The notes beneath the pieces are model-generated. The model did not search any database and was not told the DNA's origin. It saw nothing but the letters and a program-made list of their open reading frames with translations. A DNA stretch of 5,194 bases. It comes from an uncultured Xanthobacteraceae bacterium. GTDB lineage: Bacteria; Pseudomonadota; Alphaproteobacteria; Rhizobiales; Xanthobacteraceae. The translations under genes were made by a program, and so were the position numbers. Within the stretch, counting starts at the first letter, position 1, and the number at the start of each line of letters is the position of its first letter. Where the stretch lies: positions 1 through 5,194 of the forward strand of contig CATPBC010000430.1 in assembly GCA_955652195.1 (NCBI GenBank), given 5' to 3'. This document shows positions 1 to 5,191 of this stretch, piece by piece.

Positions 1-66
1 ATACACAGCGAGGTTCAGTGGACGGAATGGCGATCCGAACAGCAGAGACACGACCCTCCTCAATCA

Positions 67-143
67 GGTCCCGTAGCTCAGCCGGATAGAGCAGCGGTTT
101 CCTAAACCGAAGGTCACAGGTTCGAGTCCTGTCGGGACCGCCA
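67..143 (+). tRNA. tRNA-Arg, anticodon CCT
   Basis: A full cloverleaf can be folded by hand. The 7-bp acceptor stem is GGTCCCG/CGGGACC. The D stem is GCTC/GAGC with the GG pair in its loop. The anticodon loop reads TTCCTAA, giving anticodon CCT, which decodes AGG as arginine. The variable loop has 5 nt, the T stem is ACAGG/CCTGT and the T loop is TTCGAGT. The discriminator base is G at 140, and the CCA end is encoded at 141-143. One oddity is that the top pair of the anticodon stem (positions 27-43) is a G-A mismatch, while the other four pairs are perfect. The oxidase gene starts 38 bp downstream and no T-run terminator is visible between them. I saw no second copy of the tRNA 3' end in the window, so there is no sign of an integrated element here. 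Confidence 0.96.
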
Positions 144-181
144 CCAGCCATCGATTCGAGCCGCAATCTCAATAATCACGC

Positions 182-1345
182 GTGAGCCAGATCAGCACCA
201 TGTCGAGCCGAAACATGACCAGCCAAAATCCCGATGAAACACGCGCCGCCGTCAATGCCGCCACGGCGAGCGAGTTTTACACCCTGCATGAAATCGTGCG
301 CAAAGCGCGCGCCAATCTCAATCAAAACGATTGGGACTACATCGTCGGCGGCACCGAGACGGAAACGACGCTGCGGCGCAATCGCATGGCGCTCGATTCA
401 ATTGCGCTGCGGCCGCGGGTGTTGCGCGACGTCAGCAAAGTCGATCCTTCGGTCGAAGTGCTCGGCCGCAAATTGCGGCTGCCCATCGTGCTCTGCCCGG
501 TTGGTTCGCTGGAAAGCTTCAACCCGCGCGGCGCCGAACCGGTGGTCAGGGCGGCGGCCGAGTTTGGCGTCGCGCACATGCTCAGCTCGGTCTGCGATCC
601 GGGCCTCGAAGAGGTTGCCAAGGCGGCGCCCGGTGCGCTGCGCATGTTCCAGCTCTACGTCCGCGGCGACGCCGCTTGGGCCGACGACCACGTCGAACGC
701 GCGATCAAAAACAAATACGCGGCGTTTTGCATCACGGTCGATACCGCGCATTACAGCCGGCGCGAGCGTGACCTCGCCAAGCGCCATGTCACCGCCGGGC
801 GCCGCCGCGTGCAAGGCCGCGAATTCCAGATGGCGCTCGATTGGCGCACGGTCGAACGCATGAAAAGCAAGTTCAAGATACCGTTCGCGATCAAAGGCAT
901 CGGCACCGCCGAGGACGCCAAAATCGCGCTCGATCACGGGGTGGAGATCATCTACGTCTCCAATCACGGCGGCCGTCAGCTCGATCACGGCCGCGGCTCG
1001 GCCGAGGTCTTGCCGGAGGTGGTGGAGGCTGTGGCAGGCCGCGCCATGATCATCGTCGACGGCGCGATCAACCGCGGCACCGACATCATCAAGGCGCTGG
1101 CGCTTGGCGCCGATCTGGTCGGGCTTGGCCGCATGCAATGCTTCGGATTAGCGGCCGCCGGTCAGGCGGGCATCGTGCGCATGCTGGAAATCATGGAGGA
1201 CGAAGTGACGCGCGCACTCGGCCTGCTTGGCGTGACGAGCTTCAGCAAGCTCGACCGCTCCTATTTGCATCCGGGAACGCCCGCCAACGCGCCGCATGTG
1301 CTCTCCGCCTTCCCGCTCTGGGAGGTTGAACCGTACCGGTATTAG
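182..1345 (+). CDS. FMN-dependent alpha-hydroxy-acid oxidase/dehydrogenase
   Basis: This is a 387-aa (longest form) cytosolic TIM-barrel flavoenzyme of the glycolate oxidase / L-lactate dehydrogenase family, which oxidises an L-2-hydroxy acid to the 2-keto acid using FMN. By recalled alignment to spinach glycolate oxidase, the matches are Y53 (in WDYIVGG; substrate Tyr24), Y159 (FQLYVRGD; Tyr129), D187 (ITVDTAHYSRRE; Asp157), K238 (AIKGIG; Lys230, FMN), H262 (SNHGGRQLD; catalytic His254) and R265 (Arg257). FMN-phosphate contacts are expected in D293-G-A and G316-R317. The loop between residues 200 and 220 is short, with no membrane segment, as in soluble members. The glycolate oxidase Trp108 position is V137 (LSSVCDP), so the substrate probably differs. 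The start is uncertain: GTG at 182 is the first start after an in-frame TAA at 173-175, but ATG at 200 or 215 is equally possible. None has a clear ribosome site, and homology begins only near residue 30. The exact substrate (lactate, glycolate, mandelate or other) cannot be assigned. Confidence 0.93.
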   Translation: MSQISTMSSRNMTSQNPDETRAAVNAATASEFYTLHEIVRKARANLNQNDWDYIVGGTETETTLRRNRMALDSIALRPRVLRDVSKVDPSVEVLGRKLRLPIVLCPVGSLESFNPRGAEPVVRAAAEFGVAHMLSSVCDPGLEEVAKAAPGALRMFQLYVRGDAAWADDHVERAIKNKYAAFCITVDTAHYSRRERDLAKRHVTAGRRRVQGREFQMALDWRTVERMKSKFKIPFAIKGIGTAEDAKIALDHGVEIIYVSNHGGRQLDHGRGSAEVLPEVVEAVAGRAMIIVDGAINRGTDIIKALALGADLVGLGRMQCFGLAAAGQAGIVRMLEIMEDEVTRALGLLGVTSFSKLDRSYLHPGTPANAPHVLSAFPLWEVEPYRY

Positions 1346-1365
1346 GTGATTGCGACATGGCGCCT

Positions 1366-1450
1366 CGTCATTGCGAGGAGCGAAGCGACGAAGCAATCCA
1401 AAATGCCGGCTCGTGAAACACTAGATTGCTTCGCTTCGCTCGCAATGACG
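1366..1450. repeat. REP-like interspersed inverted repeat, possible bidirectional terminator
   Basis: The left arm (1366-1398) begins CGTCATTGCGAG and ends GAAGCAATC. The right arm (1424-1450) is its reverse complement except for two 3-bp indels in the middle. The arms are separated by about 25 bp, so the transcript of either strand could form a long imperfect hairpin. Repeats with this core are known as high-copy intergenic elements in many alphaproteobacteria. When translated they give spurious peptides such as 'WIASSLRSSQ'. The element lies exactly between two convergent genes, whose stops are at 1345 and 1471, so it may end transcription from both sides. There is no clean T-run, so the terminator role is inference. 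Confidence 0.8.
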
Positions 1451-1470
1451 ACTGCGCAGCGGGACTGCCA

Positions 1471-2709
1471 TCAAAAATACGCATCGAGGCCGCGCGCCGT
1501 GACGATGGCGCCGATCTGATCGCTGCGCGTGCCGTGGGCGTGCAGCAGCGCGGCCACGTCGCGTTGCGCGGCCTCGCGAGATTCCTGGGGCTGGAGCTGC
1601 GCCGAAAGATAGGCGCCCTGCTGGCGTGACAGCGCGACCATGTCCCGTCCGAACGGCAGCTGCAAGTGTTCGAAGCGGGCGAGACCGCGCTTGAGATCGC
1701 CACCGGCATCGCGCAGGCAGTCGGCCAACACGACGGCATCGATCGCGGCCTTGGTCGCGCCGGCGCCGACATGCGGCCGAGCAACGAATGCGGCATCGCC
1801 GGCAAGCGCCACGCGGCCGAATACCAGCGCCGGCGATTGGAGATCGAAGATCGGCTGAACGAACGGATCGGTGCGCACAAAAATCTCGGCGATCTGCGGG
1901 GCGAGCAGCGCCTTGGCGTCGGCCTTCACGCGCGCGATTACGTCATTGCGAATTAAGGGCGGCGGAATGCCGGTGGCGTGACAGCGGCCGGAGGCATCGG
2001 TGCAGATATCGGCAAGCGCGCGCGAGTCGGTCGGCCGATACCAGACGATGTTGTAGCCGCGCCGCCCAACGGCGGTGTCATTGTCCCGCCCTGGCACCGG
2101 ATAGCCGAGCAGTTGCTCGCCTTCGGGCAGGCAGAACGTGTAAAGCTCAAAAATCTCGCGATGGATGTCAGACGGCACCTGCCGTTCGTCGAGCACGGCG
2201 CGCCAAGCGACGTAGCCGGCATAAATCGGCTGCGCCTGCGGCAAGAATTGCTCGCGCACCGTCGAGCGGACGCCATCGGCGCCGACCAGCAAATCGCCGC
2301 GGTCAATAGAGCCGTCGGCGAATAGAGCCGTAACGCTCTCGGCGTCTTGCTCGACTCGAGCAAGCCTTTTGCCGAGGCGGTAATCTTGTGGCGGCAGCGC
2401 GTCGCGAAGCACGCGATAAAGCCGTGACCAGGCGCTCATCGTCCGCGTGGTTGGCTGCTCGACGGTGATTTTGCCGGAACGATCGAGATAGACGACCTTT
2501 GGCACCTTGACGCCCATGGTCTCGTCGAAGGCGATGCCGGCGCGACGCAGCACCGCGATGAGCTGCGGGTGCGTGCCGAGGCCGACGCCGCGGCCGGTCA
2601 ACTCCTCGGCATTGCCTTCAAACACGCTCGGATGCCAGCCGGCGTCACGGAGAAGATGCGCCGCCAATAGCCCGCCCAGCGATCCGCCGATGACGAGGGC
2701 GCGTTTCAT
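1471..2709 (-). CDS. FAD-dependent aromatic hydroxylase, 2,6-dihydroxypyridine 3-monooxygenase-like
   Basis: This is a 412-aa group A flavoprotein monooxygenase, a soluble NAD(P)H- and FAD-using aromatic ring hydroxylase. The Rossmann motif starts immediately after the initiator: IGGSLGGLLAAHLL at 7-20, with acidic E31 at the end of beta-2 for the adenosine ribose. The 'GGS' in place of the usual GxG is, as I recall, typical of the dihydroxypyridine hydroxylase branch. The second FAD/NADPH motif is GADGVRSTVR at 143-152, and the FAD ribityl-phosphate motif is ALAGDAAFVARPHVGAG at 301-317. The YAGYVAWR (163-170) and GYNIVWYRPT (218-227) segments also fit that branch. Length is normal and no truncation is seen. 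The start codon at 2709 is fixed by the Rossmann strand beginning at residue 4, but the ribosome site is weak (AAAGGGG 11 nt upstream). It is the second gene after the VOC gene, with a 36-bp gap, which supports an operon. The substrate is unknown; a hydroxylated pyridine or phenol is possible. Confidence 0.9.
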   Translation of the reverse strand: MKRALVIGGSLGGLLAAHLLRDAGWHPSVFEGNAEELTGRGVGLGTHPQLIAVLRRAGIAFDETMGVKVPKVVYLDRSGKITVEQPTTRTMSAWSRLYRVLRDALPPQDYRLGKRLARVEQDAESVTALFADGSIDRGDLLVGADGVRSTVREQFLPQAQPIYAGYVAWRAVLDERQVPSDIHREIFELYTFCLPEGEQLLGYPVPGRDNDTAVGRRGYNIVWYRPTDSRALADICTDASGRCHATGIPPPLIRNDVIARVKADAKALLAPQIAEIFVRTDPFVQPIFDLQSPALVFGRVALAGDAAFVARPHVGAGATKAAIDAVVLADCLRDAGGDLKRGLARFEHLQLPFGRDMVALSRQQGAYLSAQLQPQESREAAQRDVAALLHAHGTRSDQIGAIVTARGLDAYF

Positions 2710-2745
2710 CTAATCCCATACCCCTTTGAGTGGGGGAGGGTAATT

Positions 2746-3621
2746 TCACGGCAGCGCCCAGGATAAGCTGTCGTGGCCTGGCTTGTAATCGGTGTTGGTC
2801 TGCGCCGGATTGCGGTTCACGAGCGGGCGGCCATACATCGGATTGGTCTGGCTGCGGGTCTCGTGCTCTACGGTGAACAGTACTTCCCGGCTGCCGAGAT
2901 CGATCACGTCCTTGAAACGATACTCGTATTCGCCGGTCTCGCCGGTGATCAGGCTAAGCTCCTTGAGCCGCCGATGCGGACCGGAAAAATCGGCGATGTA
3001 AATCTGCACGTGGTGACGGTCGTACGGGCGTTCCGGCGCATCAGTCTCACGAAAATGGAAATACTGTTTTTCGCCAACCTGTACGCGGGCTTCCGGGCCG
3101 CTGCCGTTCTTGACGACGTCCGCCGGTGCCTGCAGCACCTCGCGATAAAATCGCGCGATGCGCGGTACCGTGCCGGGCCGGACATCGAACCGGACGTAAG
3201 GCATCCCGAGCTGGATTCGGCCGAAACGCTCTTTGTCGGGGGCATGGACATGGATGCGGTTGCCCCAAGGACAAACCGTCTCGACGCAGTCGTTGCTTTC
3301 GCGAAATTCGAATTTGGTATCGGCCAGCGTTTTGCGTACGCGACTTAGCCGGTTGAGCAGGGCTTGCCGGTCAGGCACCACAAGCCCAATGACGCCGCGC
3401 AGGATTTCTGGCGTGCCCGTCGGCAAGTGGAATTGGCTCATGCCGACATTGATCCACATATTGCCGGCGCCGGTATTGAGGAACGGGTCGCGCGTCAGCC
3501 CGAGCCCGGTGACGTAATAATGCGTAGCGATGTGCTGATCGCTGATACAGATATTCACGTGGCCGAGATTGACGATGTTGCCGATGTCCTGCGCGGCGCG
3601 ATCATATTCTTTGGTCTGCAT
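2746..3621 (-). CDS. two-module VOC (glyoxalase/extradiol dioxygenase superfamily) protein
   Basis: This is a 291-aa soluble protein with two VOC modules, roughly residues 15-128 and 137-256, followed by a basic, proline-containing tail (MYGRPLVNRNP at 262-272). VOC proteins bind a divalent metal with His/Glu ligands and carry out ring cleavage, isomerisation or related chemistry. Candidate ligands visible are H21 in the first strand (NLGHVNICISD), H203/H204 in the fifth strand of the second module (DRHHVQIYIADF) and E253 in its last strand (LFTVEHE). The first strand of the second module reads LGMPYVRFDV and lacks the His expected there in BphC-like extradiol enzymes. This could mean a site shared between modules (see findings). 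The start at 3621 is well supported by the GAAGGAA ribosome site. The gene precedes the FAD hydroxylase in a probable two-gene operon, which suggests action on the hydroxylated product. Dioxygenase activity is inference; a non-redox VOC role remains possible. Confidence 0.87.
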   Translation of the reverse strand: MQTKEYDRAAQDIGNIVNLGHVNICISDQHIATHYYVTGLGLTRDPFLNTGAGNMWINVGMSQFHLPTGTPEILRGVIGLVVPDRQALLNRLSRVRKTLADTKFEFRESNDCVETVCPWGNRIHVHAPDKERFGRIQLGMPYVRFDVRPGTVPRIARFYREVLQAPADVVKNGSGPEARVQVGEKQYFHFRETDAPERPYDRHHVQIYIADFSGPHRRLKELSLITGETGEYEYRFKDVIDLGSREVLFTVEHETRSQTNPMYGRPLVNRNPAQTNTDYKPGHDSLSWALP

Positions 3622-3628
3622 AGGGCGG

Positions 3629-3635
3629 TTCCTTC
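3629..3635 (-). promoter_or_regulatory. ribosome binding site of the VOC gene
   Basis: On the minus strand this reads GAAGGAA, a strong Shine-Dalgarno match, 7 nt before the ATG at 3621. It is the feature that fixes the VOC start codon. Confidence 0.8.
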
Positions 3636-3639
3636 ACTC

Positions 3640-3668
3640 GCGCCACAGTAAGGAATTTTGATTGGCGC
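3640..3668. promoter_or_regulatory. inverted repeat upstream of VOC-FAD operon, possible operator
   Basis: Perfect 6-bp arms GCGCCA (3640-3645) and TGGCGC (3663-3668) are separated by 17 bp of AT-rich sequence. They sit 18-47 bp upstream of the VOC start, in the 80-bp gap after the lipoprotein gene. The spacing would suit a dimeric regulator, but the arms are short and GC-rich, so chance is a real alternative. I could not find a convincing -35/-10 pair in this gap, so the operon could also be read from upstream. Confidence 0.3.
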
Positions 3669-3701
3669 AAAATAAAACCGAAGTCCGTCTTTTTACGCTG
3701 G

Positions 3702-4109
3702 TCACGGCGGCAACCTCTGCAGCTCCGGAAATGCCGCATAGGCGACGCCGGTGCACTCCTCTTTCGGCATATCGACGAACCGATCAAGCCGGCCGCCCAT
3801 AAAGACGGCGGCAATCTCCTTGGTCGCGGCATATTCGCTGGCGTTTTTCTTGGGGGTAAATCGCAAACAAGCGATATAACGCGTTAGGTTGCCGGAGAAT
3901 TTCAGCGCCGGCTCGGAGATCGCGGCATCGCGGACGCCGGTCGGATTGTTCAGATAAGCATGCATCCCAGCAAGGATGTCGGATTTGTAGTTCGCCGGAT
4001 AGACGTTGATGCCGCTGTCGCTATCGACGCCAATGTCGTGTCCGCAGGCGCCGAGCACGACTGTCAGGCTGAGCAGCAGGGTTTTGAGCACCAGGCTTGC
4101 GCTCCGCAA
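3702..4109 (-). CDS. hypothetical lipoprotein, TTG start
   Basis: This is a 135-aa secreted protein with a clear lipoprotein signal. It has a basic n-region with R2 and K9, a hydrophobic core TLLLSLTVVLG (10-20) and lipobox L19-G20-A21-C22, so the mature protein should be lipid-anchored at C22. The residue after C22 is Gly, not Asp, which by the E. coli +2 rule favours the outer membrane. The mature part (about 114 aa) has two further cysteines, C81 (RYIACLRF) and C119 (KEECTG), which could form a disulfide. Segments such as YPANYKSDI and the final FPELQRL resemble a recurrent uncharacterised alphaproteobacterial lipoprotein family as I remember it; no function is known to me. The start is TTG at 4109, chosen because GGAG lies 7 nt upstream and an in-frame TAG sits one codon before it. 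GTG at 4091 would leave a shorter signal and has no such site. It follows the 54-aa gene by 3 bp. Confidence 0.82.
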   Translation of the reverse strand: MRSASLVLKTLLLSLTVVLGACGHDIGVDSDSGINVYPANYKSDILAGMHAYLNNPTGVRDAAISEPALKFSGNLTRYIACLRFTPKKNASEYAATKEIAAVFMGGRLDRFVDMPKEECTGVAYAAFPELQRLPP

Positions 4110-4112
4110 TAG

Positions 4113-4277
4113 CTACTCCGCGGCTTGATGCGCCTGGTTCTGCACGGCCATGTTGACGAGCGCAAGCGTCAATAGCTCCGCCCTTTCGCCGGCGCTTTCG
4201 CGGCTTGCGGCCGCTGCCGCTCGATCTGCAATTGCGCCAAAAACGACGCCAAAGCCGCCGATCACGGTTGACATCAT
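4113..4277 (-). CDS. small hypothetical protein (54 aa)
   Basis: This is a short gene with an excellent ribosome site, AAAGGAG (4285-4291), 7 nt before ATG at 4277; a second ATG follows directly at 4274. The 54-aa product begins MMSTVIGGFGVVFGAIADRA. Residues 5-17 are glycine-rich and hydrophobic, followed by an Ala/Ser stretch and a polar, probably helical C-terminus (NMAVQNQAHQAAE). The hydrophobic part is short for a membrane span, so a membrane-associated helix or amphipathic peptide is as likely. Its stop at 4113-4115 lies 3 bp before the TTG of the lipoprotein gene, and its last codons contain that gene's ribosome site, so the two are probably translated as a coupled pair. I do not recognise the family. 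The longer reading from 4325 ignores the ribosome site and is less likely. Confidence 0.65.
   Translation of the reverse strand: MMSTVIGGFGVVFGAIADRAAAAASRESAGERAELLTLALVNMAVQNQAHQAAE
4116..4120 (-). promoter_or_regulatory. ribosome binding site deciding the TTG start of the lipoprotein gene
   Basis: On the minus strand the bases CGGAG at 4116-4120 end 6 nt before the TTG start at 4109, counting from the last G. They overlap the final codons of the 54-aa gene. This placement supports the TTG start and a coupled translation of the pair. Confidence 0.6.
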
Positions 4278-4296
4278 GTCGTGTCTCCTTTGGGTG

Positions 4297-4325
4297 AAAA
4301 TATCGCGCGTGGAAAACAACAACAA
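4297..4325 (-). promoter_or_regulatory. candidate sigma-70 promoter for the small protein-lipoprotein pair
   Basis: On the minus strand a -35-like TTGTTG (4325-4320) and a -10-like TATTTT (4302-4297) are separated by exactly 17 bp. Transcription would start near 4290, right at the AAAGGAG ribosome site, leaving a leader of only about 13 nt. The spacing is ideal, but each box differs from consensus at two positions and the leader is very short, so confidence is limited. Confidence 0.35.
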
Positions 4326-4558
4326 GGCGATTGGCGCCGCGGTCGCTCAGGTCATGCGCTTCCCATGCGGCAATCAAGCCGGTACGCTCCGCGTAGCAAT
4401 TATTGCCGTTTAGGCGGCGTGCCGACGCTTAGCGTCGGAAAATCAGCCGGAAATCCGCCGAGCCCTGTCTATGAGGTGGCAAAATCGACGCATTATGTTT
4501 GCACAAATGTATTTAACTGAGCATGTGTAACTGAGCGCAGCGCAGTAGCCGGGCCGGT
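4326..4558. other. divergent intergenic region
   Basis: This stretch separates the minus-strand small gene from the plus-strand dedA-like gene. No convincing coding region is visible in it; the open frames that cross it lack ribosome sites and recognisable protein character. It holds a cluster of short inverted repeats: TACGC-TCC-GCGTA at 4383-4395, GCCG/CGGC at 4405-4418 and the perfect palindrome at 4422-4438. The last 80 bp before the dedA-like gene are more AT-rich (about 4480-4520) and are the likeliest place for its promoter, though I cannot name boxes with confidence. Confidence 0.6.
4422..4438. repeat. perfect palindrome, CCGACGCT-T-AGCGTCGG
   Basis: Two perfect 8-bp arms flank a single T. 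As RNA this folds into a 7-bp GC-rich stem with a TTA loop, followed on the plus strand by AAAA. It lies 120 bp before the dedA-like gene and 145 bp before the small gene. It could be an operator for a dimeric regulator, one half of an interspersed repeat, or a hairpin in a leader RNA. Confidence 0.7.
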
Positions 4559-5191
4559 ATGGAGCTTCTTCAGCATTTCATCCACGCTTACGGACTTTTG
4601 GCGGTCGCAGCCGTTGTCGGCCTGGAATGCATCGGCTTTCCGTTGCCCGGCGAAACCGCGCTGCTGGCCGCGGCGATCTATGCTGGGACCAATCATGATC
4701 TCAACATCGTCTCGGTCATTATCACGGCGGCGGCCGCCGCCATTGTCGGCCGCATGGTCGGTTATGTGATCGGCCGCGAATATGGCTATTGGCTGTTGCT
4801 GCGCTACGGCAATTATGTGCGGATGTCGCCAAGCAGAATCAAACTCGGCCAGTATTTGTTCTTGCGCCATGGCGGCAAGATCGTTTTCGTCGCGCAATTC
4901 GTCCCGGTGCTGCGCACTGTCGCTGGCCTATTCGCCGGCGGCAACGTCATGCCGTGGCGCAACTTCCTGGTTGCCAACGTCGTCGGTGCGTGCATTTGGG
5001 CGGTGACCTATGGCTATGCGGCCTTTGCCCTCGGTCTGGGATTTAAGCGTTTGGAAGGGCCGATCGTCATCGTTCTCGCGGTCATCACGGTCGTGGGATT
5101 TATCGTCGGGGGTATTTTCATTCATCGGCACGAGGCCCAGCTTGCCGCCGAGGCGGAACGAGCGATGCCGGGCCCGCTCAAGCTGCCGTGA
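4559..5191 (+). CDS. DedA/VTT-family inner-membrane protein
   Basis: This is a 210-aa polytopic inner-membrane protein of the DedA (SNARE-associated/VTT) family. The length is typical. Members act in membrane homeostasis and some are undecaprenyl-phosphate or phospholipid flippases/transporters. Visible motifs are E23 and the re-entrant signature GFPLPGE (26-32), a second segment VGRMVGYVIGREYG (63-76), the second re-entrant signature FVAQFVPVLRTVAGLFAG (110-127) with R119, then MPWRNFLVANVVGACIW (131-147). Hydrophobic stretches lie near 11-28, 33-43, 50-72, 134-160 and 167-188. The tail is short, polar and probably cytoplasmic (HRHEAQLAAEAERA). Two usually conserved charged positions are changed: the Asp of 'GD' is R65, and the first Arg of the 'GRFxPxxR' motif is Q113. 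The start is ATG at 4559, after an in-frame TGA at 4532-4534. No clear ribosome site precedes it. The window ends 3 bp after the stop. Confidence 0.92.
   Translation: MELLQHFIHAYGLLAVAAVVGLECIGFPLPGETALLAAAIYAGTNHDLNIVSVIITAAAAAIVGRMVGYVIGREYGYWLLLRYGNYVRMSPSRIKLGQYLFLRHGGKIVFVAQFVPVLRTVAGLFAGGNVMPWRNFLVANVVGACIWAVTYGYAAFALGLGFKRLEGPIVIVLAVITVVGFIVGGIFIHRHEAQLAAEAERAMPGPLKLP

Noticed and set aside
54..143. Terminator or promoter around the tRNA
   Set aside because: No -35/-10 pair with acceptable spacing in the 66 bp before it and no hairpin plus T-run after it within 40 bp.
67..181. tRNA gene as an integration site of a mobile element
   Set aside because: No integrase gene and no repeated copy of the tRNA 3' end found in the window; downstream genes look like ordinary chromosomal genes.
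398..1138. 246-aa open frame on the minus strand opposite the hydroxy-acid oxidase
   Set aside because: Mirror frame of a GC-rich gene; the product is His/Asp/Arg-rich with no recognisable fold, and the plus-strand gene has clear catalytic motifs.
1368..1880. 170-aa minus-strand frame running out of the inverted repeat
   Set aside because: It overlaps the FAD hydroxylase in another frame, and the end encoded by the repeat (WIASSLRSS) is a typical spurious translation of this repeat family.
2773..3348. 191-aa plus-strand frame opposite the VOC gene
   Set aside because: Shadow of the VOC gene; no ribosome site and no recognisable motifs.
3670..3700. Weak stem with a C(TTCG)G loop followed by a T-rich stretch after the lipoprotein gene (minus strand)
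   Set aside because: Only about four pairs, two of them G-U; too weak to call a terminator.
4021..4377. 118-aa minus-strand frame across the small gene and lipoprotein start
   Set aside because: Arg-rich frame-shifted reading; the 54-aa frame and the TTG lipoprotein have proper ribosome sites and signal sequence.
4493..4897. 134-aa minus-strand frame opposite the start of the dedA-like gene
   Set aside because: Antisense to strong transmembrane coding; composition (His/Asp/Arg/Gln-rich) is typical of an antisense shadow.
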